Positions 7,465 to 16,659 of a stretch of 64,000 bases of DNA are shown in pieces. Numbering within the stretch: the stretch's first letter is position 1; each line of letters begins with the position of its first letter. The stretch spans positions 1 to 64,000 of the forward strand of contig DATGWP010000227.1 in NCBI GenBank assembly GCA_035299425.1. Reading direction: 5' to 3'. The position numbers and the translations under genes were made by a program. The notes beneath the pieces were generated by a model. The model was not told the origin of the DNA, searched no databases, and worked only from the letters and a program-made list of their open reading frames with translations. Origin of the DNA: Bog-950 sp035299425 (GTDB taxonomy: Bacteria; Bacteroidota; Bacteroidia; Chitinophagales; LD1).

Positions 7465-10400
7465 ATGAAAGTAAAATCGTTTTTAGTAAGCGCCCTGACC
7501 CTACTGGTAGGCATATGCCACGCCCAGGCTGTGGACAAACAGCAGCCTACCGTACAAAGACAAAAAACCGGTACGGCTATTACGCAAACCGGAACGGTGA
7601 CAGGCAAAAAGCTAAGCGGCACAACGCTACAGCAGGCAAACAATATAAGCGCTATACCGGCAGAACGTTTGGCAAGCATACCTGCAGCACAAACATCGGC
7701 CACTACGCGCAACCCACAATCGGCTATTGCTAAAGCAGAGAGGATATACGAATCGGTACCGAACGACCCTTACAATACACGCATCTACACGCTTAAAAAT
7801 GGCATGAAGGTTTACCTGAGTGTAAATAAAGATGCACCGCGTATTCAAACATTGCTGGCGGTAAAAGCGGGCTCTAAATTTGACCCGCCGCAAACAACCG
7901 GCCTGGCCCACTACCTGGAGCACATGATGTTTAAAGGCACGCACGACATGGGCACCAAAAACTGGGCGAAAGAAAGCGTATTGCTTGATTCGATACAGGC
8001 TTACTTTGAATACCACAAAAACGAAAAAGACGAGGCGAAGAAAAAAGCTTTGTATGCAGTAATAGATTCATTAAGCTATGAAGCATCTAAATACTCTATT
8101 GCCAATGAGTATGATAAGATGACGACATCAATAGGCGCACAGGGCACCAATGCCTTTACATCTACCGATATGACGGTGTATGTAAACGACATACCATCTA
8201 ACGCTTTAGAAAAATTTATTAAGCTGGAAGCAGACCGTTTTAAAACCTGTGTGCTGCGTATTTTCCATACCGAGTTGGAGACTGTATATGAAGAGTTTAA
8301 CCGCAACCAGGATAACGACCGCGTATGGAGCGACCATGCGGTAGATAACGCACTGCTGCCTAACCACCCCTACGGCACACAAACTACTATTGGCGAAGGA
8401 GAACATTTGAAAAACCCTTCGATGGTTAATATTTATAATTACCAAAAGACCTATTACCGCCCGAACAACGTAGCGTTGATACTAGCCGGTGACCTGGACC
8501 CTGATGCAACTATTGCCCTGGTAGAAAAATACTATGGTAATTGGGATGCTGGAAACATACCTGCGTTTACCAAAAACCCTGCACCGGTATTAACATCGCC
8601 GGCAATACGCGAATACAAAGGCCCGCAGCCCGAGCATGTGTACATGGGCTTTTTGTTTGCCGGTGCCAACAGCCGCGAGGCCCTGATGGCCAAGATGGTA
8701 GATATGATTTTGGCTAACGGTGCAGCAGGTTTGATAGACCTTGACCTGGTACAGCAGCAAAAGGTATTGCAGGCATACTCTTACCTGGACGACAATACCG
8801 ATTATACTTTCCACAAGTTTTACGGCGAACCTAAGCAAGGACAGAAACTGGAAGAAGTAAAAGACCTGTTGCTTGCAGAGATTGAGAAAGTAAAGAAGGG
8901 TGAGTTTGGCGACTGGCTGTTGCCTGCCATAGTGCAGAACATAAAGCTGGAAAGGATGAAATCGGCGGAGAAGAATGAAGGCCGCGCTTACAACATGATG
9001 GGTACGTTTGTACACGAAATACCATGGAAAGACTGGGTAAACCAGATTACTGAAATGGAGAAGATTACAAAAGCCGACATAGTAAAGTTTGCCAACGCAC
9101 ATTATAACAACAACTATGCGGTATGCTACAAGCGCCAGGGCGATGCAGCGGTACATAAAGTAGAGAAGCCGAAAATTACCTCGGTAGAAATGAACAAAGA
9201 AGACCAGTCGGCTTACAAGAAACAGTGGGATGAGATGCCACAGCCATCGCTTACGCCTAAGTTTCTTGATTTTGATAAGGACATAGCCCACCTTAAACTG
9301 GCCAAGGGTGGTGTAACCTTTGATTATATTAAGAATGATGTAAACAAGACCTTTAGCGTAAACTACATTTTTGATATGGGCACGGATAACATCCGCGACC
9401 TGGGCCTTGCTATCAGCTACCTTGAATACCTGGGCACTGATAAATACTCGGCCGAAGACCTGAAGAAAGAATTCTACAAACTGGGCCTTACCTTTGGTGT
9501 AAGCAGCTCGAGAGACCGTGTTACGGTATCGCTTAGCGGATTAGAAGATAATCTTGAAAAAGGAGTAACCCTGTTTGAACATATTCTTTCATCGGTTAAA
9601 CCGGATAAGGAAGTGTATGAAGCAATGGTGATGGATATAGCGCAAGGCCGTGCCAATGCCAAGAAAAACAAGGGAGCAATACTATACAGCGGGCTCGTAA
9701 ACTATGCCAAGTATGGCCCGGTTAATCCGTTTACCAATGTAATGAGCGAAGAAGAATTGCAAAAAGCAGATGTAAACCATTTGGTGAGCCTTATTAAATC
9801 GCTGGGCAGCTACAAGCATACCATTTTCTATTATGGCAATAAAGATGCGAATGCTGCATTGGCAGTGTTTAATCAATTGCACCCGGTTAATGCTACATTG
9901 AAAGATTACCCAGCTGCCAAAAAGTACCCTGAGCTTGACCTGAAAGACACCAAGGTGTTTGTGGCCTACTACCCTATGAAACAAGTAGAGCTGGTAATGC
10001 TTAGCCGCGATGTGCCTTTCAACAAAGATCTATACCCCAATATCTTTTTGTATAACGACTACTACGGTTCGGGCTTAAGCTCTATTATGTTTCAGGAGAT
10101 ACGCGAAAAGCAGGCGCTGGCTTACTCGGTGTACAGCAGTTTTGGTGTGCCGCAATATGCTAACGAATCGCACTATGTAACCAGTTATGTAGGTACACAA
10201 TCGGATAAACTAAAGACAGCGCTTGCCGAAATGAACAAGCTGTTGAACAATATGCCTGAGGTGCCGCAGCAGTTTGAAGGTGCGCGTGGCAGTGTAATTA
10301 AAACACTGGAAAGCGATTGGATAACCCGTGCTGATATATATGCCGCCTATGACCGTGCCCGCAAGCGTGGCATTAACTATGATGTGCGCAAGGTGATATA

Positions 10401-10575
10401 TGAAAAGGCTAAGACAACCAGCATGGCCGACGTTCACAAATTTTTTGACGAGCACGTGAAGGGTAAGAAATACAACTATGTGGTAATAGGTAAAAAAGAA
10501 GACCTGAACCTGGATGCCCTGAAAGAGATAGGCCCTGTGCAGGTGGTAGAGTTGAAAGACCTGTTTGGATATTAA
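7465..10575 (+). CDS. Secreted M16-family zinc metalloprotease (two-unit, ~1036 aa)
   Basis: The protein has a signal peptide (ending GICHAQ) and a ~85-residue low-complexity Thr/Gln-rich region, then two tandem M16 units. The first carries the inverted zinc motif HYLEH (His149, Glu152, His153) with the distal glutamate in ETVYEEFNRN. The second (about residues 600-1036) is non-catalytic but keeps the C-terminal REKQALAYSVYSSFG substrate-gripping loop. M16 enzymes close like a clamshell on short peptides; a periplasmic site suggests peptide turnover. Length and layout agree with Bacteroidota pitrilysin-like proteins. It is followed by a strong terminator and is transcribed alone. Confidence 0.92.
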   Translation: MKVKSFLVSALTLLVGICHAQAVDKQQPTVQRQKTGTAITQTGTVTGKKLSGTTLQQANNISAIPAERLASIPAAQTSATTRNPQSAIAKAERIYESVPNDPYNTRIYTLKNGMKVYLSVNKDAPRIQTLLAVKAGSKFDPPQTTGLAHYLEHMMFKGTHDMGTKNWAKESVLLDSIQAYFEYHKNEKDEAKKKALYAVIDSLSYEASKYSIANEYDKMTTSIGAQGTNAFTSTDMTVYVNDIPSNALEKFIKLEADRFKTCVLRIFHTELETVYEEFNRNQDNDRVWSDHAVDNALLPNHPYGTQTTIGEGEHLKNPSMVNIYNYQKTYYRPNNVALILAGDLDPDATIALVEKYYGNWDAGNIPAFTKNPAPVLTSPAIREYKGPQPEHVYMGFLFAGANSREALMAKMVDMILANGAAGLIDLDLVQQQKVLQAYSYLDDNTDYTFHKFYGEPKQGQKLEEVKDLLLAEIEKVKKGEFGDWLLPAIVQNIKLERMKSAEKNEGRAYNMMGTFVHEIPWKDWVNQITEMEKITKADIVKFANAHYNNNYAVCYKRQGDAAVHKVEKPKITSVEMNKEDQSAYKKQWDEMPQPSLTPKFLDFDKDIAHLKLAKGGVTFDYIKNDVNKTFSVNYIFDMGTDNIRDLGLAISYLEYLGTDKYSAEDLKKEFYKLGLTFGVSSSRDRVTVSLSGLEDNLEKGVTLFEHILSSVKPDKEVYEAMVMDIAQGRANAKKNKGAILYSGLVNYAKYGPVNPFTNVMSEEELQKADVNHLVSLIKSLGSYKHTIFYYGNKDANAALAVFNQLHPVNATLKDYPAAKKYPELDLKDTKVFVAYYPMKQVELVMLSRDVPFNKDLYPNIFLYNDYYGSGLSSIMFQEIREKQALAYSVYSSFGVPQYANESHYVTSYVGTQSDKLKTALAEMNKLLNNMPEVPQQFEGARGSVIKTLESDWITRADIYAAYDRARKRGINYDVRKVIYEKAKTTSMADVHKFFDEHVKGKKYNYVVIGKKEDLNLDALKEIGPVQVVELKDLFGY

Positions 10576-10600
10576 GATATAGCATAAGCGATTAGTAAGG

Positions 10601-10632
10601 GCGCTCCCGCAGAAATGCAGGGGCGCTTTTTT
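10601..10632 (+). terminator. Rho-independent terminator of the M16 protease gene
   Basis: The stem GCGCTCCCGCA / TGCAGGGGCGC (11 bp with two G-T wobbles, loop GAAA) is followed by six T residues. It sits 26 bp after the protease stop. Confidence 0.85.
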
Positions 10633-10648
10633 GTTTATATATCCCAAT

Positions 10649-10656
10649 TACTTTTG
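10649..10656 (+). promoter_or_regulatory. Candidate -7 promoter box for the following T9SS cargo gene
   Basis: TACTTTTG is a perfect TAnnTTTG match 36 bp before the ATG. The nearest TTG upstream is 15 bp away, slightly short for a -33 box, so the call is tentative. Confidence 0.35.
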
Positions 10657-10692
10657 AAAATAGTGCAGAGCTGTTAATTTAGGCTTATCAAT

Positions 10693-12558
10693 ATGCTACA
10701 CATGAAATTTTTGCTGCCCCTTCTGTTTGTTATGCCTGCTTTGTTATTTGCCCAAACTACTACTACCGTGCAGGTAGAGCGCGGGGGCAAAACAGCTCTT
10801 GCCAAAACCATAAACATAGCACAGACCGAAGACTGGGACCCGCTATTGCTTACCATAAAAGAGCAGCCTAAGCCGGCATCGGATTATGGCAACAAAAAAG
10901 AACTGCTAACCCAAATGCGCAAGCAAAGGCAAAGCAACCCCGTGGTAAAAAAAAATGAAGCTGATGAAGCGCTGACACCAGCGCCTATACTGCTTAATAA
11001 CTTTACGGCTAATAACTCGCAGTCTACCCCCAACGATAACCACATAGCTATTTCTGATGCGGGTAAAATAGTGAGCGTGGTAAACTCTAACCTGCGTATA
11101 TATGATGAGACCGGTAATGTGTTGCTGAGCAAAAGCCTTAGCTCGTTTGCCAACTCGCTGGGCGTGTTGCAAAACATAAGCGACCCACGGGCATTATACG
11201 ACCCCGAAACCGACCGCTTTATTGTTATGTTTTTTGCGGGTGTAACCAGCACCAGCAGCAAAATCATTGTGGCCTTTTCGCAAAACAACGACCCTACCAC
11301 TACCTGGAATTTTTACTCGCTGAATGGTAATTACCTGAACGATACTACCTGGAGCGATTACCCAATTGTGAGCATTTCGCACAATGACTTTTTCATGACG
11401 TTTAACCACCTGAAAGATAACTCGGACTGGAAAACAGGTTTCCGGTACTCGGCTATATGGCAAATAGACAAGGCAAAGGGGTATGCAGGCGATTCACTAG
11501 AGTATAATTTCTGGCACCACATAGGGCACAATGGCAAACCGGTATGGAGCGTGTGCACCGTGCAGGGCGGCGATGGCCCTTCGGGACCGGAAAGTTATTT
11601 CCTGTCGGTGCGCCCCGGCGACCTGACAAACGATACTGTATTTCTGTTTACCATTTCCAACTCATATCAATCGGGCAATGCACAGTTTAGCTCCAAGCAA
11701 CTTAAGTCGAACCTCAGCTATGGGCTACCGCCTAATGCCTTGCAAAAAGACGGGCAGTACCTGGCCACCAACGATGCCCGCGTGCTAAGCGCCTTTGTGC
11801 AAAACAACCGGATACAGTATGTGCAGAATTGTATTGAGCCTTTAAACGTTACATCCGCAGTTTATCTGGGGCAGATAGAGAACCCTTCATCGGCCAGCCC
11901 GGTGGTAACAGCACAGCTTATATCCAACAGTGCTATTGATTTTGGCTACCCCAGCATAGCTTATATAGGCAATAACCAGTTTGATAACCGCGCAATAATT
12001 ACCTGCTCGTATTCCCCGGCAGATACGTTCCCCGGTACAGTAGCTTTTTACCGCGATGCCAATGGAAACATATCGGATATGCTGGTGGTAAAGCAAGGCG
12101 AAGATGCCGAGGATGTATTGGGCGATACCATAGAGCGCTGGGGCGACTACACCGGCATACAACGCAAATACAACGAGCCTAATGTAGCGTGGCTGGCAGG
12201 TTCGTATGTGTATCCATCGCAGGCATACCGCACCTGGATAGCTAAAGTAGCTAACCCCGACTCGGCAGTAGTATCGGCGGTAACTGAGGTAAAGAAAGAA
12301 ACCCCGGTAAAGGTGTTCCCTAACCCCGCTACTGAAAAGTTTTCGGTAGAGCTGGAACTACCCAAAGATAACTTTACACAGTTTGCATTATATGATGCCA
12401 ATGGCAAACAGGTGCGCGTGTTGTTAGAAGATAATTTTAAAGCAGGTACCGGTGTGTTTTCGTTTAATACAAGCCACTTAAGCCATGGCGTTTACTTTTT
12501 GAAAATACTAAACAAAAACACCTTGCTGCGCACCGAAAGAGTAGTGATTACGCGCTAA
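10693..12558 (+). CDS. Secreted beta-propeller-like protein with type A T9SS sorting domain
   Basis: The 621-residue product begins with a signal peptide; ATG at residue 4 (MKFLLPLLF) is an equally good start. The middle (about 95-515) is beta-rich with propeller-like phrases such as DPRALYDPETDRFIVMFF and TWSDYPIVSISHNDFFMTFN, resembling sialidase-like or secreted propellers but without recognised catalytic residues. The last ~80 residues are a classic type A T9SS signal: VKVFPNPATEKFSVEL, then LYDANGKQV, and a LSHGVYFLKI strand. The protein is therefore expected on the cell surface or in the medium. No enzymatic function is claimed. Confidence 0.85.
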   Translation: MLHMKFLLPLLFVMPALLFAQTTTTVQVERGGKTALAKTINIAQTEDWDPLLLTIKEQPKPASDYGNKKELLTQMRKQRQSNPVVKKNEADEALTPAPILLNNFTANNSQSTPNDNHIAISDAGKIVSVVNSNLRIYDETGNVLLSKSLSSFANSLGVLQNISDPRALYDPETDRFIVMFFAGVTSTSSKIIVAFSQNNDPTTTWNFYSLNGNYLNDTTWSDYPIVSISHNDFFMTFNHLKDNSDWKTGFRYSAIWQIDKAKGYAGDSLEYNFWHHIGHNGKPVWSVCTVQGGDGPSGPESYFLSVRPGDLTNDTVFLFTISNSYQSGNAQFSSKQLKSNLSYGLPPNALQKDGQYLATNDARVLSAFVQNNRIQYVQNCIEPLNVTSAVYLGQIENPSSASPVVTAQLISNSAIDFGYPSIAYIGNNQFDNRAIITCSYSPADTFPGTVAFYRDANGNISDMLVVKQGEDAEDVLGDTIERWGDYTGIQRKYNEPNVAWLAGSYVYPSQAYRTWIAKVANPDSAVVSAVTEVKKETPVKVFPNPATEKFSVELELPKDNFTQFALYDANGKQVRVLLEDNFKAGTGVFSFNTSHLSHGVYFLKILNKNTLLRTERVVITR

Positions 12559-12646
12559 ACCAGGAGCCTGCAACAAGCAACAGCCCATTATCGAAAACAC
12601 AAGGGAACAGACCCCGTTAAACGGTGATGTTTCTACTTAAAGGGCA

Positions 12647-13555
12647 TTAAAAACGCTCTTCAATTAGTTCCTTATTAACCATTATGCCTGTTGTTGTTCC
12701 TGAGGCCACAGCATTTGCTACAGTTCTCATTCGGGAAGTATTATCTCCACATGCATAAACACCCCTTATACTGGTTTGCTGAGACACATCTACTCTAATA
12801 TACCCTTCTTCAGTCAGCTCACATCCCAGCTGTGCAGGTAAGGTACAATGCTGAGTAAAAGAAGGGCGTGAATAGATTACATTAACCTCCATATTTGAAC
12901 CATCTTTGAAAACCACATTCCTGAGTTTCCCTTTTGTGTGTTCCAATTCCTGCACTTCTTTTTCAATTATCTTTATGCCATGTTCGGCAAGCCTGGCGGC
13001 TTCCCAGGCTGTTAAAGCAGATGCCGAGTTTGTAAATAGCCTTAAATCCGCTGTCCAGTTTGCAATGAGTTTGGCTAACTCAAAGCCCGGCACTCCGTTA
13101 GCCAGTATAGCGGTTGGCGCATTCCTTACCTCGTAGCCATGACAATATGGACAATGAATAACCGATATACCCCAGCACTCAGCAAAGCCTTTAATAGCTG
13201 GCAATTCATCCTTAACACCGGTTGCGAACACTAGCTTTGAACCTGTAAAAGCCTCACCTTCTAAAGTTTTCACCACAAACCCGTCATCCGCTTTATTCCC
13301 TCCTGTAACTGTGCCGTTAACAAACTCAACCGTATTATAAACTGCCACCTGCTGTTTTGCCAGGGTGGCAATTTCCAGCGGTGTTTTTCCATCCTGAGTT
13401 AGAAAATTGTGGGAATGTGGGGTCTGGATATTGCATGGTTTCCCGCTATCAATTACGAGTACTTTTCTCATGGCCCTGCCCAACGCCATAGCTGCTGCAA
13501 GCCCTGAATAACTGCCCCCTACAATTATAACATCGTATTGTTTACTTGTTGGCAT
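12647..13555 (-). CDS. Thioredoxin-reductase-like FAD/NAD(P)-dependent oxidoreductase
   Basis: From the chosen ATG (MPTSKQYDVI; a TTG 36 bp upstream was rejected) the protein has 302 residues. It shows an N-terminal FAD Rossmann motif DVIIVGGSYSGLAAA, the redox-active CPYC within HCPYCHGYE, and the FAD-contacting GVYACGDNTS near the C-terminus. The second, pyridine-nucleotide motif (ILANGVPGFELAK) departs from the usual GxGxxA/G. Typical thioredoxin reductases are ~310 residues with CATC/CPYC; this branch (CPYCHGYE) contains many reductases not shown to act on thioredoxin. It is the last gene of a four-gene minus-strand cassette led by an AraC regulator, so it may serve a stress or specialised redox task. 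Confidence 0.88.
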   Translation of the reverse strand: MPTSKQYDVIIVGGSYSGLAAAMALGRAMRKVLVIDSGKPCNIQTPHSHNFLTQDGKTPLEIATLAKQQVAVYNTVEFVNGTVTGGNKADDGFVVKTLEGEAFTGSKLVFATGVKDELPAIKGFAECWGISVIHCPYCHGYEVRNAPTAILANGVPGFELAKLIANWTADLRLFTNSASALTAWEAARLAEHGIKIIEKEVQELEHTKGKLRNVVFKDGSNMEVNVIYSRPSFTQHCTLPAQLGCELTEEGYIRVDVSQQTSIRGVYACGDNTSRMRTVANAVASGTTTGIMVNKELIEERF

Positions 13556-13683
13556 ACTAATTTTATTTAGATGATAAGATGAACTTTGCAAAATAAAAAA
13601 AGGGCTTAGTGCACTTCGGCTTTGTTATATTAATATGTACCCTGATAGCATTTCCCTGTTCCATTTTATCATTCATAGTTTGA

Positions 13684-13905
13684 TTACTTACTTTCATCTG
13701 CTGAGGATATTTTAATAACTCTTTCAACTAATGGAATGCCTGCAAAAACCATCCATGGAACCAGTGTAAGTGTCAGAATCAGGGTTCTTATATACAATGG
13801 GAAAGCCGACAGGGAATCTCCAAAAAAGTAAAGAAACAAAGTTATTGACGGATAGATTACCACCCAAATTTTCAGTGACGCGATGAATTGCATTTTCGCT
13901 TTCAT
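13684..13905 (-). CDS. Small two-TM membrane protein
   Basis: The 73-residue protein has a short basic start (MKAKMQFIASLK), a hydrophobic segment (about 12-29), a loop containing FGDSLSAFP, a second hydrophobic segment (about 38-60) and an acidic tail. No family is recognised with confidence. It sits between an SDR-like gene (52 bp upstream) and the CPYC flavoprotein on the same strand, and the four genes are probably expressed together under the AraC protein. Function is unknown. Confidence 0.65.
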   Translation of the reverse strand: MKAKMQFIASLKIWVVIYPSITLFLYFFGDSLSAFPLYIRTLILTLTLVPWMVFAGIPLVERVIKISSADESK

Positions 13906-13957
13906 ATATCATTATTTATTGTTTATCAAAAAAAGTGTCGCCTAAAACCAAGGCTAA

Positions 13958-14554
13958 TCAATAAGGCTTTATTATATGTCCTGTATTAGCCCCAAACACG
14001 CTTTTGCGAAAGCCATATTCCAGTTGTTTCATAGTTACAGGAATATCGCCCGGAAAAAATGGGAAGTATTGAGGGGAATCTTCGATTACAGTAGGACTAA
14101 CAGCATTGATGCGTATTCCATTTCCCAATTCGATGGCGGCGGCACGCACAAAACCCTCCACCGCACCGTTAGCAGCCGATGCGTTTGCAAAGTTCCTTTG
14201 CGGCTCATGAGTTAAAGCTCCACTGATTAATGTAAACGAACCTTTAGGATTAATGTAATGTTGCCCAATAAGCACAAGGTTTATTTGCCCCATCATTTTA
14301 CCTTCTACACCTTTTCTGAATTCTTTAGGGGTAAGATTTTTCCATGCCCCTACGTAGGTTGGGCCGGCAAGTGAAATCAAGGCGTCAAAAGGGCCGGCCT
14401 GTTTAAATAAATTCTCAATTGATTCCGCAGATGTAATATCTGCCTGAATGTCTCCGCCTTTGGAAGCCACCTTTATAATTTGATGGTCTTGTTCAAATGC
14501 GTTGGTTAGGTGTTTTCCCATGGTGCCTGTAGCACCTACGATAATAATTTTCAT
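13958..14554 (-). CDS. SDR-fold protein lacking the catalytic Tyr and Lys
   Basis: The ATG at MKIIIVGATG is preferred over a TTG 57 bp upstream and gives 198 residues. The N-terminus has the cofactor motif GATGTMGKH, the NAAG strand is replaced by SLAGP, and a Ser strand (FTLISG) is present. Where classical short-chain dehydrogenases have YxxxK, this protein reads NASAANGAVEGF, with neither residue. This matches the Lin1944-like SDR subgroup, in which the nucleotide site is kept but the active site is absent. It may be a dinucleotide-binding regulator or an unusual enzyme. It is flanked by the AraC gene and the small membrane protein on the same strand. Confidence 0.82.
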   Translation of the reverse strand: MKIIIVGATGTMGKHLTNAFEQDHQIIKVASKGGDIQADITSAESIENLFKQAGPFDALISLAGPTYVGAWKNLTPKEFRKGVEGKMMGQINLVLIGQHYINPKGSFTLISGALTHEPQRNFANASAANGAVEGFVRAAAIELGNGIRINAVSPTVIEDSPQYFPFFPGDIPVTMKQLEYGFRKSVFGANTGHIIKPY

Positions 14555-14649
14555 TGCTTTATCCTTTTGCTTGTTACATAATATTTGACAGCGCAAAAGT
14601 ATTTGGGGCACATGGTTAGCGATAGGACAAAAGCAAAGTAGAATGGGAC

Positions 14650-15501
14650 TTATTTGAAATTCTCTCTGAATGTTTCGGGAGTGTATCCTGTATTCTTTTT
14701 AAAGAACCGAACAAAGTAGGATACATCTTCATAACCGAGTTGATAGGATATCTGATTGACCTTATTACCGGTGGCAAGCAGCAGGCGTTTAGCTTCCAGC
14801 AGAATATGTTCTTTAATAAGCTCAGAACAGGTTTTGCCTACTGTTTCCCTGGTAATGGCATTCAATTGATAGGTAGTTAAATTAAGCAGGCCGGCATAGT
14901 GGCGGGCATTTTTCTTGTTAGCAAAATGGGTTTCCAGCAGTTCTAAAAAATCCTCCAAACGTTGCTGAGAGTAGCGATTGTGGCCTTTGACAAGACCGGA
15001 AGGATTTTGACTTTGTCTTATAAGCTCGATTAAAAAAAGTTCAAAATTTGCAAGTATGGCCTCCTTATACTTTTCTTGCTTTTCGGCGTGTTCCCGGAAA
15101 ATAGAATCTAAAACTGAAAGTGCTTTTTTGAATCGCACAGGATTTAGCCGGCAATAAGTCCTATTGCTTGCCTTTCGCAAAATTATTTTCCCGGCGGTTT
15201 CCAGGGGCGCGTAGAATTCAGTATTGAATTCCATTAAATAGCCGGTGCTCCCTTTTTTAAGTTCTAACTGGTGCACCTGGCCCGGGCGCATAAAGAATAC
15301 CGAATAGTTATTTATTGGATATGAAATAAAGTCAATAATGTGCTCCCCCGCACCTTTTTCTAAAACCAAAACAAAAAAGAAGTCGTGCCTGTGAAGGTCC
15401 TGCACCATATCTTTACCAGAAAGTAAAGTCCCGATTTTCCGGATATTAAAATTTGCCGCAATCTCAGGTTCCTTAATTTGTCGTACAGAAATTTTATCCA
15501 T
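14650..15501 (-). CDS. AraC-family transcriptional regulator
   Basis: The 283-residue protein has an AraC-type N-terminal cupin-like sensing half (HRHDFFFVLVLEKGAGEHIIDF, then FFMRPGQVHQLEL) and a C-terminal double helix-turn-helix: LNLTTYQLNAITRETVGKT for the first unit and NQISYQLGYEDVSYFVRFFK, GYTPETFR for the second. It is the most upstream gene of a four-gene minus-strand group and probably controls it. The isoleucine codons at its start are ATT/ATC, unlike the ATA-rich neighbours, which hints at a different origin. The inducer is unknown. Confidence 0.9.
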   Translation of the reverse strand: MDKISVRQIKEPEIAANFNIRKIGTLLSGKDMVQDLHRHDFFFVLVLEKGAGEHIIDFISYPINNYSVFFMRPGQVHQLELKKGSTGYLMEFNTEFYAPLETAGKIILRKASNRTYCRLNPVRFKKALSVLDSIFREHAEKQEKYKEAILANFELFLIELIRQSQNPSGLVKGHNRYSQQRLEDFLELLETHFANKKNARHYAGLLNLTTYQLNAITRETVGKTCSELIKEHILLEAKRLLLATGNKVNQISYQLGYEDVSYFVRFFKKNTGYTPETFRENFK

Positions 15502-15688
15502 TTACATTAGGTTGTTATCGCCTTATCCAGCGGCTACAGTCGTTTAGCTTCTGTGCCACTAATTTATAGGATTAGTTTCTATTTTGGGATTTGCTTTCAA
15601 TTTCCTGCTACGCTAAGATTGAGGATTGGCACAGGAAAAATATTTGAAAACTCACCCTGTAATTTTTATTTGTATTATAGCCTTACGC

Positions 15689-16276
15689 ATGAGCGCACCT
15701 GAAAACATATTGCAGCCGGAGCATTGGATAGACCGCTACAGCGATATACTATTTAATTATACCCTTACGCGCATTAATAAGCGCGAAGTGGCTGAAGACC
15801 TGGTGCAGGAAACATTCCTGAGTGCGCTAAAGGGGAAAGATTCCTTTTTGGGCAATGCATCGGAAAAAACATGGCTGATAGCTATACTTAAGCGAAAGAT
15901 AATAGACTACTACCGTAAAAAATCGACTCAGAATGAGTTGAGTGTTTTTGATAAGGACACGAAGGATGATTTTATGAACCACTTTTTTGATAAAGAGGGT
16001 TTATCTAATGGGCACTGGACCGGCACTGCCGGGCCAGCGGGGTTTAGAAGGGATTTTGAAACAGGGGTAGAGAGCGATGAGTTTAACAGCATATTGAAGA
16101 ATTGCCTGGGTAAGTTACCGGAAAAAGCCAATGCTGTGTTTGTGTTAAAAAATATGGAGGATTTGACTACAGAAGAAATTTGTAAGGAATTGGGGATTAG
16201 CGCCTCTAATTATTGGGTGCTGATGCACAGGGCCAAGTTGCAACTGCGCGAATGCATAGAGAAAAACTGGAAGTGA
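15689..16276 (+). CDS. ECF-type RNA polymerase sigma factor
   Basis: The ATG start (MSAPENILQPEHW) gives 195 residues; a TTG 63 bp upstream was rejected. Sigma region 2 is clear: the ILFNYTLTRINKREVAEDLV helices, then QETFLSAL and WLIAILKRKIIDYYRKK. Region 4 follows a linker of ~50 residues (LGKLPEKANAVFVLKNMED, then TEEICKELGISASNYWVLMH). The inserted Gly-rich linker is longer than in many ECF factors. The next gene encodes a small ZAS-motif protein that is probably its anti-sigma factor. Such pairs usually control envelope stress or surface functions. Confidence 0.92.
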   Translation: MSAPENILQPEHWIDRYSDILFNYTLTRINKREVAEDLVQETFLSALKGKDSFLGNASEKTWLIAILKRKIIDYYRKKSTQNELSVFDKDTKDDFMNHFFDKEGLSNGHWTGTAGPAGFRRDFETGVESDEFNSILKNCLGKLPEKANAVFVLKNMEDLTTEEICKELGISASNYWVLMHRAKLQLRECIEKNWK

Positions 16277-16334
16277 GCGAGTCGGCAATTGGCAAAAAAG
16301 AAAAGAGGATAAGAAAAAACTATACTTTTATAAA

Positions 16335-16580
16335 ATGACCTGCAGGGAAGCTACTTATTTGCACGAGCAAAAGAAAGAAGGGAAACTAACGTTTGGCCAA
16401 AGGCTAAGCCTGAGCTTCCATTTATTATATTGTCATTTGTGCCGGTTATTTGTTAAGCAGGCAGAGCAACTGGAGCAGCAGGCAAAAAACCTGGCCGGTG
16501 CGCAGCAAATTAACAACCCTATGGATACCTCTGCCAAAGAAAAAATGCGCGAAGCACTTGCGCGCGAAATGAACCGCTAA
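16335..16580 (+). CDS. Small ZAS-motif protein, probable anti-sigma factor
   Basis: The 81-residue protein starts MTCREATYLHEQKKEG and contains HLLYCHLC, an exact H-x3-C-x2-C zinc motif of ZAS anti-sigma proteins (first half MTCREA fits too). A Gln/Glu-rich helix and a basic C-terminus follow. It has no transmembrane segment, so it would be a soluble, possibly redox-responsive, inhibitor. It lies 58 bp after the ECF sigma gene in the same direction, the usual arrangement. The role is inferred from motif plus position. Confidence 0.75.
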   Translation: MTCREATYLHEQKKEGKLTFGQRLSLSFHLLYCHLCRLFVKQAEQLEQQAKNLAGAQQINNPMDTSAKEKMREALAREMNR

Positions 16581-16659
16581 AAGCCAATTTTTGTTACCGG
16601 CTTAATACCCCTTGTTTTTACCCCGCATTTCCTAAATTCGTTTCTACAAAATTTGACTT

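Noticed and set aside
8590..9291. 233-residue minus-strand frame inside the M16 gene
   Set aside because: It is the shadow of a well-supported protease gene and has a hydrophobic, biased composition.
10949..10957. A9 run in the T9SS cargo gene as a second slippage site
   Set aside because: It lies early in a normal secreted protein and no shorter functional form is expected.
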